Source of the DNA: Stappia taiwanensis
GTDB lineage: Bacteria > Pseudomonadota > Alphaproteobacteria > Rhizobiales > Stappiaceae
NCBI RefSeq assembly: GCF_014635285.1
Contig: NZ_BMCR01000007.1
Location: 124,001-188,000 of the forward strand
Length of the DNA: 64,000 nt
Direction: 5' to 3'
This document shows, one piece after another, positions 44,090 through 54,340 of the stretch. The notes under the pieces were generated by a model that was not told the DNA's origin, searched no databases, and saw nothing but the letters and a program-made list of their open reading frames with translations. The stretch's first letter is position 1; every line of letters starts with the position of its first letter. The position numbers and the translations under genes are program-made.

Positions 44090-44325
44090 GATTCGATGTG
44101 GCCGAATGAGACCGCAATTGTCATGGAAAGAATAATAAAAACAATGACATACATAGAGGTAGCGGCCACGGTTCTGGCTCGATGCGCGTTTGCCGGGAGT
44201 CAAGATTGATCTGTTAATTTTTTTTTTGATGCACATGTTTGTTGTTGGTTTCCCGGGTGAAGGGCGCAAAACGCGTTGAGTCCAAACGCCTTCCAAAAGC
44301 CCTTTCAAGCGGGCAGCGGTGAATC
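44090..44325. promoter_or_regulatory. Cluster of four GANTC (CcrM-type) sites upstream of dnaA
   Basis: GATTC at 44090, GAGTC at 44197, GAGTC at 44278 and GAATC at 44321. By chance one site per 256 bases is expected in unbiased sequence. CcrM methylates GANTC in alphaproteobacteria and its methylation state regulates cell-cycle genes. Confidence 0.5.
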
Positions 44326-44344
44326 AAGCTCGGCTGCATGGCGC

Positions 44345-44365
44345 TGGTTAATGCTTCGGTAACCA
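44345..44365. promoter_or_regulatory. CtrA-like box and inverted repeat upstream of dnaA
   Basis: TTAA-N7-GTAAC (44348-44363) differs by one base from the CtrA consensus TTAA-N7-TTAAC. The same stretch is a perfect inverted repeat, TGGTTA-N9-TAACCA (44345-44365). Confidence 0.4.
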
Positions 44366-44545
44366 TGTCCTGTTGCAGGCGGTCTGGGGCATGTGTATGT
44401 TCTTTTCATCGGGCGCCCGCCCGGGTAAATCGAACAAGAAAAAACGCGAGGGCCTCTGGAAGAGCAATGCTATATTTGTGCCGAAAATCAGATTGCGCAA
44501 TGTATCATGTGTTCTCAGGGTCCCTGTATGATGGATCCTGTGATC

Positions 44546-44563
44546 TGAGACTGGAAAGTCTCA
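44546..44563 (+). repeat. Perfect hairpin with GNRA-type tetraloop
   Basis: TGAGACT-GGAA-AGTCTCA: a 7-bp perfect stem closed by a GGAA loop. Only TTTCG follows, so it is not a normal terminator. It could belong to a small RNA or a long dnaA leader. Confidence 0.45.
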
Positions 44564-45202
44564 TTTCGTCCGGCTAACTGGCGATATCCATTACAATTCG
44601 ATGTTTTTCAGCTTGCTGAAGTCTTTTGGCAAGGGGTGGGTTATTTTGTCTGGTCAAGGTGAATATCACGCGTGGCCGGTATGTCCGATGAGGGGGCTGA
44701 CCCGGAGCGGGGGAACCCGTAAAGGGGAGGCGGAATGTTCGATCGACCGAACGTCGGGTCATCCTAGGGGAATGGCGGATGGGCCGGTCGATTGGCAGGA
44801 AGGTGCGACGATGAGGGGCTTGACGATGACAGCGCAATGGACTTTCTGTGCCGCTCCGGCGAGGTCGACCGCACTTGCGGACCTTGCCATGACCTGAGCG
44901 CGAGGGTCTTCCCCGGCACGCGCCGGCGCGGGATCCGCAGCCGATCACGACATAACTCCCGGGTCACATCGGCACCGGGCGGGACAAGGGCTAGCGCCCT
45001 GATCGCCCGCGTATTTCCGGTGGCAGAACCCGAAAGGGAAACAAGGCAACGGGGCAGGGTTCTCCCGCCCCGACGGCCGATGTCGCGCTTGCGACAGACA
45101 TCAGACGCCGCATTCGCGGCGAACACAAATGGGCCAAAACGGCGGCAACACGCGACGGGATCTGCGGCGGCGGACAAACCCGTTGGCATTGGAGGCGACA
45201 CG

Positions 45203-46678
45203 ATGAACTTGCAGGAACTGCCGGCACCCGAAATGACAGGGGCGGATCACTGGACCCGCGTAAAGAAGCGCCTTCGGGCCGAACTGGGCGAGGATGTGTT
45301 CTCGAGCTGGTTTGCCCGGGTGGATCTGGAAAACCATGCGGATGGCACGGTGCGCCTGTCGGTGCCGACCCGGTTCCTCAAGCAGTGGATCCAGTCGCAT
45401 TACCACGAGCGTCTGGTCGGCCTCTGGAAGCATGAATGCGAGGATGTCCATCGCATCGAGCTGACCGTGCGCGGTGCGGTGCGGGCCCGGCCGGCGAATG
45501 CTGCAGCCGCCGCCAGGTCCCTGTCGCCGGCAGCGCGCCCGGTTGCCGGCTCCGCCTCGATGACCGTGGTCGATGGCGGCCGCTCTCAGCCCCGGCCGGT
45601 GAGCGCGGCCCGCCCGAGCCCGGCGCAGGAGACCCGTGACGGTCTGGAGGGCGCCTCGCTCGACCCCAAGTACACCTTCGCCTCCTTCGTGGAGGGCGAA
45701 TCCAACGCGCTCGCCCTCGCCGCCGCCCGGCAGATCGCCACCGCCAGCGCCGTGACCTTCAATCCGCTTTACGTTCACGCCTCCGTCGGCCTCGGCAAGA
45801 CCCATCTGATGCAGGCGGTCGCCGCCGAGGCAAAGGCGGCCGGACGCCGGGTCCTTTACCTCACCGCCGAGCACTTCATGTATCGCTTCGTCGCCGCGCT
45901 GAAGGCCCAGTCGGCTCTGGCGTTCAAGGAGACCCTGCGGACCATCGACCTGCTTTTGATCGATGACATGCAGTTCCTGCACGGCAAGCAGGTGCAGCAG
46001 GAATTCTGCCATACGCTCAATGCGTTGATCGATGGCGCGCGCCAGGTCGTGGTTGCCGCCGACCGTCCGCCTTCAGATCTGGAGACCCTGGACGACCGGG
46101 TGCGCTCGCGCCTGGCCGGCGGTCTTGTGGTGTCGATCACGGAACCGGATTTCGGCCTGCGCCGGGCGATTCTCGGCAACCGGGTGGAGACGGTGCGCCG
46201 CGCTCATTCCGGCTTTGCGATTCCCGAAAGCGTGCTCGATTACGTGGCGCGGCATGTGGGCAACTCCGGGCGCGACCTTGAGGGAGCCCTCAACCGGCTG
46301 ATCGCCCATAACCAGCTGACCAGCCAGCCGGTCACCCAGGAGATGGCCGAGGCCACCTTGCGTGATCTGGTGCGCAACACCGAGCCGCGCCGGGTGAAGA
46401 TCGAAGACATCCAGCGGGTGGTATCGAAGCACTACAATGTGTCGAAGGCGGATCTCCTGTCGGCCCGGCGCACCCGCACCATCGTGCGCCCCCGTCAGAT
46501 CGCCATGTTCCTGGCGAAGATGATGACGCCGCGCTCGCTGCCGGAAATCGGCCGGCGGTTCGGCAATCGCGATCACACCACCGTGCTGCATGCGGTGCGC
46601 AAGATCGAGGAAATGAGCCGGGCCGACGCCAACCTGGCGCAGGAAATCGATCTGCTGCGGCGCATGCTTGACGCCTGA
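45203..46678 (+). CDS. dnaA: Chromosomal replication initiator DnaA
   Basis: A 491-residue AAA+ initiator. Domain I (residues about 15-95) is followed by a variable linker of about 50 residues. Domain III has Walker [11 protein letters not shown] near residue 195 and Walker [10 protein letters not shown] near 255. Domain IV carries the DnaA-box signature [14 protein letters not shown] near the end. GGAGG before the ATG at 45203 fixes the start; the open frame continues 137 codons upstream, but that part looks non-coding. Confidence 0.97.
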   Translation: MNLQELPAPEMTGADHWTRVKKRLRAELGEDVFSSWFARVDLENHADGTVRLSVPTRFLKQWIQSHYHERLVGLWKHECEDVHRIELTVRGAVRARPANAAAAARSLSPAARPVAGSASMTVVDGGRSQPRPVSAARPSPAQETRDGLEGASLDPKYTFASFVEGESNALALAAARQIATASAVTFNPLYVHASVGLGKTHLMQAVAAEAKAAGRRVLYLTAEHFMYRFVAALKAQSALAFKETLRTIDLLLIDDMQFLHGKQVQQEFCHTLNALIDGARQVVVAADRPPSDLETLDDRVRSRLAGGLVVSITEPDFGLRRAILGNRVETVRRAHSGFAIPESVLDYVARHVGNSGRDLEGALNRLIAHNQLTSQPVTQEMAEATLRDLVRNTEPRRVKIEDIQRVVSKHYNVSKADLLSARRTRTIVRPRQIAMFLAKMMTPRSLPEIGRRFGNRDHTTVLHAVRKIEEMSRADANLAQEIDLLRRMLDA

Positions 46679-46699
46679 CGCGCAAGACGGATGAGCGGC

Positions 46700-46732
46700 A
46701 GCCGGCGTGAGGTGCGAAAGCCCACGCCGGCT
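46700..46732 (+). terminator. Terminator-like hairpin between dnaA and dnaN
   Basis: AGCCGGCGTG and CACGCCGGCT form a perfect 10-bp stem with a 13-nt loop. The following TGCCCTTTG has only a weak T tract, so some readthrough into dnaN is likely. Confidence 0.55.
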
Positions 46733-46879
46733 TGCCCTTTGTGGTGGCGGCCATGGTGTTGCAACCGCTCTTGCTTTTCCCTCAGCTTGCGGGCAGTGTC
46801 GATGCCCGTTTCGCTGTCGCGAACTCCTCCCCACATACGCGGCTTGTGAAGGCCGCCGCATCGGATGACGGACGATACA

Positions 46880-47998
46880 ATGAAAGTGACTCTTGAGCGG
46901 ACCGACCTCCTGAAGTCCCTGACCCATGTGCATCGTGTCGTCGAGCGCCGGAACACCATCCCGATCCTGTCCAACGTGCTGCTGCGCTGCGATGGTGGCC
47001 AGCTCGCCCTCAAGGCGACCGACCTCGATCTGGAGATTTCCGAGCAGATTCCGGCGCATGTGGAACAGCCGGGCGCGACCACCGTGCCCGCGCACATGAT
47101 CTACGACATCGTGCGCAAGCTGCCCGAGGGCGCGCAGGTTTCGCTGGAGACCTCCGGCGACAATGCCACGCTGGAGCTGCGGGCCGGCCGCTCGCGCTTC
47201 GCCCTGCAGATGCTGCCGGAAGCCGACTTCCCGGACATCACCGCCGGGGAGTTCAGCCACGCCTTCACCCTGACCGGGCGGGATCTGCGGCTGATCATCG
47301 ATTCGACCCAGTTCGCGATTTCCACCGAGGAAACCCGCTACTATCTCAACGGTATCTACATGCATACGGTGACGACCGACGCGGGAGAGCGGTTCCGCGG
47401 TGTCGCCACCGACGGACACCGGCTCGCCCGGGCCGAGGTTCCCGCGCCCGCTGGTGCGTCGGGCATGCCGGGGATCATCGTGCCGCGCAAGACCGTGGGC
47501 GAGATGCAGAAGCTGCTGGAGGATCCGGACGCCGAGGCGCAGGTGGAAATTTCCGAGGCGAAGATCCGCATCACCACCGGCAATGTGGTGCTGACCTCCA
47601 AGCTGATCGACGGAACCTTCCCCGACTACGGTCGGGTGATTCCGCAGAACAACGACAAGACGATGCTGGTCGACCGCGATGACTTCAAGGCGGCGGTCGA
47701 TCGTGTCTCGACCATCTCGTCGGAGCGTGGCCGGGCCGTCAAGCTGGCGATTTCCGAAGGCCGGATGGTGCTGACCGTGATCAATCCCGATTCCGGCTCG
47801 GCGACCGAGGAACTGGCGGTCGATTATGAATCCGATCCGCTGGAGATCGGCTTCAATTCCCGCTATCTGCTTGAAATCACGGGGCAGCTTCGCGGCGACA
47901 CGGCCAGCTTCTCCTTTGCCGATGCGGGCGCGCCGACCCTGATTCAGGATCAGGGCGCCGAGGACACGCTCTATGTGCTCATGCCGATGCGCGTCTGA
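46880..47998 (+). CDS. dnaN: DNA polymerase III beta subunit (sliding clamp)
   Basis: A 372-residue clamp of three repeated domains. The start MKVTLERTDLLKSLTHVHRV at 46880 matches the alphaproteobacterial norm in place and length; an in-frame ATG five codons earlier is possible. RNTIPILSNVLL and the C-terminal LMPMRV are conserved family features. It lies 201 bp after dnaA and 44 bp before recF. Confidence 0.97.
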   Translation: MKVTLERTDLLKSLTHVHRVVERRNTIPILSNVLLRCDGGQLALKATDLDLEISEQIPAHVEQPGATTVPAHMIYDIVRKLPEGAQVSLETSGDNATLELRAGRSRFALQMLPEADFPDITAGEFSHAFTLTGRDLRLIIDSTQFAISTEETRYYLNGIYMHTVTTDAGERFRGVATDGHRLARAEVPAPAGASGMPGIIVPRKTVGEMQKLLEDPDAEAQVEISEAKIRITTGNVVLTSKLIDGTFPDYGRVIPQNNDKTMLVDRDDFKAAVDRVSTISSERGRAVKLAISEGRMVLTVINPDSGSATEELAVDYESDPLEIGFNSRYLLEITGQLRGDTASFSFADAGAPTLIQDQGAEDTLYVLMPMRV

Positions 47999-48042
47999 CG
48001 GCCGTTTGGCGTCGTGACGCGGCGGCCGACAGGAGGCGCGCC

Positions 48043-49182
48043 ATGAGCGGGCCGGTCCATGTGGCGCTGCGTCGCCTCGCCCTGACGAATTTCCGCAGCT
48101 ACGAGACGTTCTCGCTGACGCTGGATGCCCCGCTGGTGGCTTTCGTTGGCGAGAACGGCGCCGGCAAGACCAATCTGCTCGAAGCGGTGTCGCTGCTGAC
48201 CGCCGGACGTGGCCTGCGCCGGGCGCCGCTGGGCGAGATCGCCCGCAAGGGCTCCTCCGGCGACTGGTCGGTCGCAGCGGTTGTCGATGGGCCGCAGGGC
48301 GAAACTCGCATCGGGGTCGGCCATCGGCCCGGCGAGACCGGCCGGCGTATTCGCATTGATGGGGCGGACGCGCGCAACTCCGAACAGCTTCTCGACTATC
48401 TGCGGGTTCTCTGGCTGCTGCCTTCCATGGATGGGCTGTTCACCGGCCCGGCCGGGGATCGGCGCCGATTTCTCGACCGGTTCGTGCTGGCGGTCGATCC
48501 GGGGCATGGCCGGCGCGTCGCCGATCTGGAAAAAACCCTGCGGGCCCGCAACCGGCTGCTCGATGGCAATGGTGCGCCGGAGTTTCTCGACGCGGTCGAG
48601 GCGCAGCTTGCCCCGCTGGCGGTGGCCGTGTGTTTCGCCCGGCGCGAAACCGTGGCGCTGCTCGCCGAGCGGGTCGCCGCCCAGGCGAGCCTGGGGTTGC
48701 CCTTCCCGCAGGCGGGCATCAGCCTGGATGGTCCCTTCGAAGAGGAGGCCGATGCCTGTGCCGCCGGCGATCTGGAAGACCGCTACCGCGCCCGGCTGGT
48801 CGAGACGCGCCGGCGCGATCGCGCCGCCGGTCGCACGCTCGACGGGCCGCACCGGTCGGATCTGAAGGTGCATCATCTGGCCAAGGATATGCCCGCCGGG
48901 CTTGCCTCCACCGGTGAACAGAAGGCCCTGTTGATCGGTCTGGTGCTCGCCCATGCGGAGGTGACCGCCGCCATGTCCGGAATGACGCCGCTGTTGCTGC
49001 TGGACGAGGTGGCGGCCCATCTTGACCCGAACCGGCGGGCGGCGCTGTTCGCCCGGCTTGCCGAGCTGGGGCCGCAGGTTCTGATGACCGGCACGGATCC
49101 GCTGCTTTTTTCCGCCCTGCCGCGCGAAAGCGAAGTATTTCAGGTCGCCAGCGGCAGCGTCACCCCCTATAGTCCGGGCTGA
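48043..49182 (+). CDS. recF: DNA replication and repair protein RecF
   Basis: A 379-residue SMC-like ATPase that helps RecR-RecO load RecA at gaps. LALTNFRSYETF opens the protein and Walker A is GENGAGKTNLLEA near residue 36. The signature region STGEQKALLIGLVLAHA and Walker B LLLLDEVAAHLD follow near the C-terminus. GGAGG lies nine bases before the ATG. Confidence 0.96.
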   Translation: MSGPVHVALRRLALTNFRSYETFSLTLDAPLVAFVGENGAGKTNLLEAVSLLTAGRGLRRAPLGEIARKGSSGDWSVAAVVDGPQGETRIGVGHRPGETGRRIRIDGADARNSEQLLDYLRVLWLLPSMDGLFTGPAGDRRRFLDRFVLAVDPGHGRRVADLEKTLRARNRLLDGNGAPEFLDAVEAQLAPLAVAVCFARRETVALLAERVAAQASLGLPFPQAGISLDGPFEEEADACAAGDLEDRYRARLVETRRRDRAAGRTLDGPHRSDLKVHHLAKDMPAGLASTGEQKALLIGLVLAHAEVTAAMSGMTPLLLLDEVAAHLDPNRRAALFARLAELGPQVLMTGTDPLLFSALPRESEVFQVASGSVTPYSPG

Positions 49183-49205
49183 AAAATCAAGGACTGTCTC
49201 ACCCC

Positions 49206-49823
49206 ATGGATATCACCGCCCTGATCGTCTTCGCATCGGCGCTTTTCGTGGCTGCCGTCATTCCCGGACCGGGGATCGCGGCGATTGTCGCGCGCGTTCT
49301 GGCGCGTGGTCGCGATGGAGCCCTGGCCTTCTGTTTCGGTGTTGCCCTGGGGGATGTGATCTGGCTCGGCCTGGCCGTCGCGGGGCTCGCGGTGGTGGCC
49401 AACACCTTCGCCACCGTTTTTCTGGCAATCAAGTACCTGGGCGCTGCCTATCTGGTGTATCTTGCCTGGAAGATGTGGCGGGCGCCGGCCGATGCGGGCA
49501 TGGCGAGCGTGGTCCGTCCGGCGAGTGAAAGCCGGCTCAATCTGGTGCTCGGCGGTCTGGCGGTCACCCTCGGGAACCCCAAGGTGATCGTGTTCTATCT
49601 GGCTCTCTTGCCGAACATCATCGCTCTGGAGACGGTGACGGTGCTCGGCTTCGTCGAGCTCAGTGCGGTCACCTTCGCGGTGTTGGCGGTGGTGCTTGGT
49701 GGCTATTGCCTGCTGGCGGAGCGGGCGCGGGGGCTGATGTCGAGCCCGTGGGCGGTCCGGCTGCTCAATCGCGTGGCAGGCTCGGTGATGGCCGGCGCGG
49801 CGGTGGCGATCGCCACCCGCTGA
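49206..49823 (+). CDS. LysE/RhtB family amino acid exporter
   Basis: A 205-residue inner-membrane exporter with about six hydrophobic spans. PGPGIAAIVARVLARGRDGAL (first half PGPGIAAIVA near residue 22) is the family's N-terminal motif, and GLAVTLGNPKVIVFYLALLP lies near residue 117. The substrate is unknown. It sits between recF and gyrB, an unusual place for a transporter. It is only distantly similar to the member at 25514. Confidence 0.88.
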   Translation: MDITALIVFASALFVAAVIPGPGIAAIVARVLARGRDGALAFCFGVALGDVIWLGLAVAGLAVVANTFATVFLAIKYLGAAYLVYLAWKMWRAPADAGMASVVRPASESRLNLVLGGLAVTLGNPKVIVFYLALLPNIIALETVTVLGFVELSAVTFAVLAVVLGGYCLLAERARGLMSSPWAVRLLNRVAGSVMAGAAVAIATR

Positions 49824-49978
49824 CGCGGCGCAAGGGGCCGTCCTGCCGCCTTTGCAAAGCCCGCAGGGCGCCTTCCGGGCGCGTATCGGAAATAGCGGCG
49901 ATGGTGGGCCGGGCTCGGCGAAAGCCGAGGTTGGTTGAACAGGTGTGTGAAGCCCGTATAACGGTTCTTCAACAGTGA

Positions 49979-52453
<2,475 letters not shown>

Positions 52454-52495
52454 CCCTTTGCAGGCGAAGTTTTCGCCCGCAACGGCAAAGACCCT

Positions 52496-52524
52496 TTGAC
52501 AAAGCCGGCCGCTGCCCCTATACG
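52496..52524 (+). promoter_or_regulatory. Strong sigma-70 promoter of rpsL
   Basis: A consensus TTGACA (52496-52501) is followed after exactly 17 bp by TATACG (52519-52524). The start would be near 52531, giving a leader of about 40 nt. It shows rpsL is transcribed independently of gyrB. Confidence 0.8.
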
Positions 52525-52570
52525 AAGCGGCCAAGACAGCAATCTCCTCAAAAACAAGCCGTATCGCACA

Positions 52571-52942
52571 ATGCCGACAATCAATCAGTTGGTTCGCCAG
52601 AACCGCAAGCCTATCGTCAAGAAGTCCAAGACGCCCGCTCTGAACGGAAATCCGCAGAAGCGCGCCGTCTGCACTCGCGTCTACACCACGACGCCGCGTA
52701 AGCCGAACTCGGCTCTGCGTAAGGTCGCTCGTGTGCGCATGACCAATGGCAACGAAGTGACCGCCTACATTCCGGGCGAAGGTCATAACCTCCAGGAACA
52801 CTCCGTCGTGCTCGTTCGCGGCGGCGGCCCGAACGACCTTCCGGGTGTGCGCTACCGCGTGATCCGCGGTGTGCTCGACACCCAGGGCGTCAAGGATCGT
52901 AAGAAGCGTCGTTCGCTCTACGGCTCCAAGCGGCCGAAGTAA
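52571..52942 (+). CDS. rpsL: 30S ribosomal protein S12, divergent form at a non-standard locus
   Basis: A 123-residue S12 with the core blocks [36 protein letters not shown] and LPGVRY. In E. coli mature numbering it differs at the decoding-centre loops: position 42 is Arg (TTTPRKPNS), and the loop normally read GGRVKDLPG is GGGPNDLPG, so 85 is Gly, 86 Pro and 87 Asn. Position 95 after Tyr94 is Arg rather than His. Asp88 and Pro90-Gly91 are kept. Positions 42 and 87 are the classical streptomycin-resistance sites. It has its own promoter and terminator and is not followed by rpsG-fusA-tuf, so it may be a second copy or a relocated sole copy. Codon use (CGT, AAG) suggests high expression. Confidence 0.95.
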   Translation: MPTINQLVRQNRKPIVKKSKTPALNGNPQKRAVCTRVYTTTPRKPNSALRKVARVRMTNGNEVTAYIPGEGHNLQEHSVVLVRGGGPNDLPGVRYRVIRGVLDTQGVKDRKKRRSLYGSKRPK

Positions 52943-52981
52943 GCACCAGCTTTTGTTTCTGGGTAGACCTGCTGCGATTTG

Positions 52982-53006
52982 CCCTCGGCTTCGGCCGGGG
53001 GTTTTT
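52982..53006 (+). terminator. Rho-independent terminator of rpsL
   Basis: CCCTCGGC-TTCG-GCCGGGGG forms an 8-bp stem (one T-G pair) with a UUCG tetraloop, followed by TTTTT. It lies 39 bp after the rpsL stop. Confidence 0.88.
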
Positions 53007-53163
53007 CGCGTTTGGCGGTAGCCTGTCGCGCGCTGCGTGCACAGGTTATCCGGAGCAGTGGCGGGTGAGGGGCCTTGCCGGACGTAAGGGGTCCGGAAAT
53101 GCCTGGGGGGCGGGGGCAGCCTTGTCCAGCGTTAGTGGCTGTTCTCGTACTTGCGGGTGCCAG

Positions 53164-53210
53164 CCATCAAAAAAGCCGCCCACGCGATCCGCGGGCGGCT
53201 TTTTTGATGG
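53164..53210. terminator. Bidirectional terminator with an 18-bp perfect stem
   Basis: CCATCAAAAAAGCCGCCC (53164-53181) and GGGCGGCTTTTTTGATGG (53193-53210) are perfect complements across an 11-nt loop. Both strands end in a T6 tract. It serves the minus-strand GcrA-like gene and backs up the rpsL terminator. Confidence 0.9.
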
Positions 53211-53250
53211 TCGGTCTCGGCTTTCGGCCGAGCGCCGGAACGTCTTGTCG

Positions 53251-53463
53251 TCAGGCGGCGATGCGCTTCTGCGCCCGGAAGGCGACCGGGGCGTTCTCGC
53301 GATTGCGACGACGCTCTTCCGGCGAGATGTAGACAAGCGCGCGGTGCTCGTCGCAGTAGGAAACGCCCGGCTCGACGCGGTTGCTGCAGGGGAAGGAATA
53401 GTTGCCGCCGGTGCCTTCGGCCCATTTGCATTGCCCGGAGCGGGGCAGACGAAGATCGGTCAT
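53251..53463 (-). CDS. Small GcrA-like zinc-motif protein (no HTH domain)
   Basis: A 70-residue protein. CKWAEG followed by FPCSNRVEPGVSYCDEHRALVY (core pattern C-x-W ... C ... YC-x2-H ... Y) matches the C-terminal zinc-type domain of the alphaproteobacterial cell-cycle regulator GcrA, the part that contacts RNA polymerase sigma-70. The N-terminal helix-turn-helix that reads methylated GANTC DNA is absent, leaving only about 11 residues before the motif. The C-terminal tail is Arg-rich. It could modulate sigma-70 or GcrA. A good promoter lies 126 bp upstream. Confidence 0.75.
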   Translation of the reverse strand: MTDLRLPRSGQCKWAEGTGGNYSFPCSNRVEPGVSYCDEHRALVYISPEERRRNRENAPVAFRAQKRIAA

Positions 53464-53588
53464 GAGTGCATCCCGTTGGTGTGGCCATCCGGCGGGGGTA
53501 AGCCCCGCGTCACGCCAACGGCGTGGGATGAGCGCTTGGACGACCGGCGAACCCTTGTGGCGCCAGTTCGAAAAAACCAGAGAGCTGT

Positions 53589-53617
53589 AATATAAGTGTC
53601 ATGCTGCACTGCGGCAA
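53589..53617 (-). promoter_or_regulatory. Probable sigma-70 promoter of the GcrA-like gene
   Basis: On the minus strand TTGCCG (53612-53617) is followed after exactly 17 bp by TATATT (53589-53594). The imperfect palindrome TGCTGCACTGCGGCA (53603-53617, plus-strand reading) overlaps the -35 element. Confidence 0.6.
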
Positions 53618-53643
53618 GCTTGGCCTCGGTATAGGTGCCATGC

Positions 53644-53659
53644 TTGCACTGCAGTGCAA
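53644..53659. promoter_or_regulatory. 16-bp perfect palindrome, candidate operator
   Basis: TTGCACTGCAGTGCAA is fully self-complementary. Its TGCACTGC core recurs at 53605-53612 in the imperfect palindrome over the promoter; the two centres are about 43 bp (four helical turns) apart, which fits cooperative binding of a dimeric regulator. Confidence 0.55.
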
Positions 53660-53801
53660 CAATCCGACGGCGATGGGGAACGCCGGCAACCATAACGAGG
53701 AGCCTGGTCGGAGCCCTTCCGGCAAGATGGAAAGAACGCCAGCCCTTCTTGTTTGTGCAAGCTCCCGGGCGAAAACCGCCCAGGTTTTGCGGCGACAGGC
53801 G

Positions 53802-54314
53802 TCAGTCCTTGTTTTCCCGCAGGTTCGTGACCGTGCGCCGGTTCTGCGCCCGGCATTCCTGTTCGGGGCAATCCCGCACCTTGCGCTGGGTCCCATAGCC
53901 CTTGGCCCAGAGGCGGCGCGGGTCCACGCCCTTGCTGATCAGATAGGCCATGGTGGCGTTGGCCCGGCGCGTGGACAGGGCCTTGTTGTCGGCGGCGCTG
54001 CCCGGGTCGTCGGCGAAGCCCTGGATCTTGGCGTACCAGTGCCGGTTTTCCTGGAGCCACGCGGCCTGCTTGTCGAGCGTCATGCGCGCGGTGTCATCGA
54101 TCTCCGCCGAGCCGGCGCTGAAATAGGTGCGCCGGCCGACGTTCAGCATGAAGGCTTCTTCGCTGCCGGGGGCGATCCTGGCGAAACCGACCGCCGGTGC
54201 GTTGGTCACATCCGGGGTCGCGACCTGCTCTGTGGTGTTGCAGCCGGCCAGCAGGGCAGCGCAAGCGGTCAGCATCAGGGCCCGTTTCACCCTGCTGGTG
54301 GCAAATGACGTCAC
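53802..54314 (-). CDS. OmpA/Pal-family outer membrane lipoprotein
   Basis: A 170-residue lipoprotein. The signal peptide ends in the lipobox LLAGC (cysteine about residue 25). The OmpA-like peptidoglycan-binding domain includes YFSAGSAEID, QGFADDPGSAADN, and the binding-site segment LSTRRANATMAYLISKGV (about 115-132). It probably tethers the outer membrane to peptidoglycan. The tail has two extra cysteines in RDCPEQECR. A GTG start with GGGAG upstream gives 54314. It follows the transpeptidase gene by 26 bp, so the two form an envelope pair. Confidence 0.88.
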   Translation of the reverse strand: MTSFATSRVKRALMLTACAALLAGCNTTEQVATPDVTNAPAVGFARIAPGSEEAFMLNVGRRTYFSAGSAEIDDTARMTLDKQAAWLQENRHWYAKIQGFADDPGSAADNKALSTRRANATMAYLISKGVDPRRLWAKGYGTQRKVRDCPEQECRAQNRRTVTNLRENKD

Positions 54315-54340
54315 GATGAAATGCTCCCTGAGATCGGTGG

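Larger units (their letters stand above)
44042..45202. other. Long non-coding region upstream of dnaA
   Basis: About 1.16 kb without a credible gene, the longest gap in the window. The part from about 44085 to 44680 is visibly AT-richer than anywhere else here and has a run of ten T (44218-44227). It holds four GANTC sites, a CtrA-like box and one perfect tetraloop hairpin (separate entries). I found no TTATCCACA-type DnaA boxes, so it is not a classical oriC by eye. It more likely carries the dnaA control region. Confidence 0.6.
53464..53801 (-). other. Control region of the GcrA-like gene
   Basis: A 338-bp gap with no credible gene; a 77-codon open frame on the minus strand (53460-53693) covers the palindromes and has no recognisable family. 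It contains the promoter at 53589-53617 and two TGCACTGC palindromes. The leader from the promoter to the ATG is about 120 nt. Confidence 0.5.

Noticed and set aside
44792-45202. A 137-codon in-frame extension upstream of dnaA
   Set aside because: The ATG at 45203 has a clear GGAGG and gives the standard DnaA N-terminus; the upstream residues match nothing.
44042-45202. The rpsT-dnaA gap as the replication origin
   Set aside because: It is long and AT-rich, but no TTATCCACA-type DnaA boxes were found, and in many Hyphomicrobiales the origin lies elsewhere, near hemE. Left open as a control region.
53460-53693. A 77-codon minus-strand frame over the GcrA-like gene's control region
   Set aside because: It overlaps the promoter and palindromes, has no ribosome site and matches no family.
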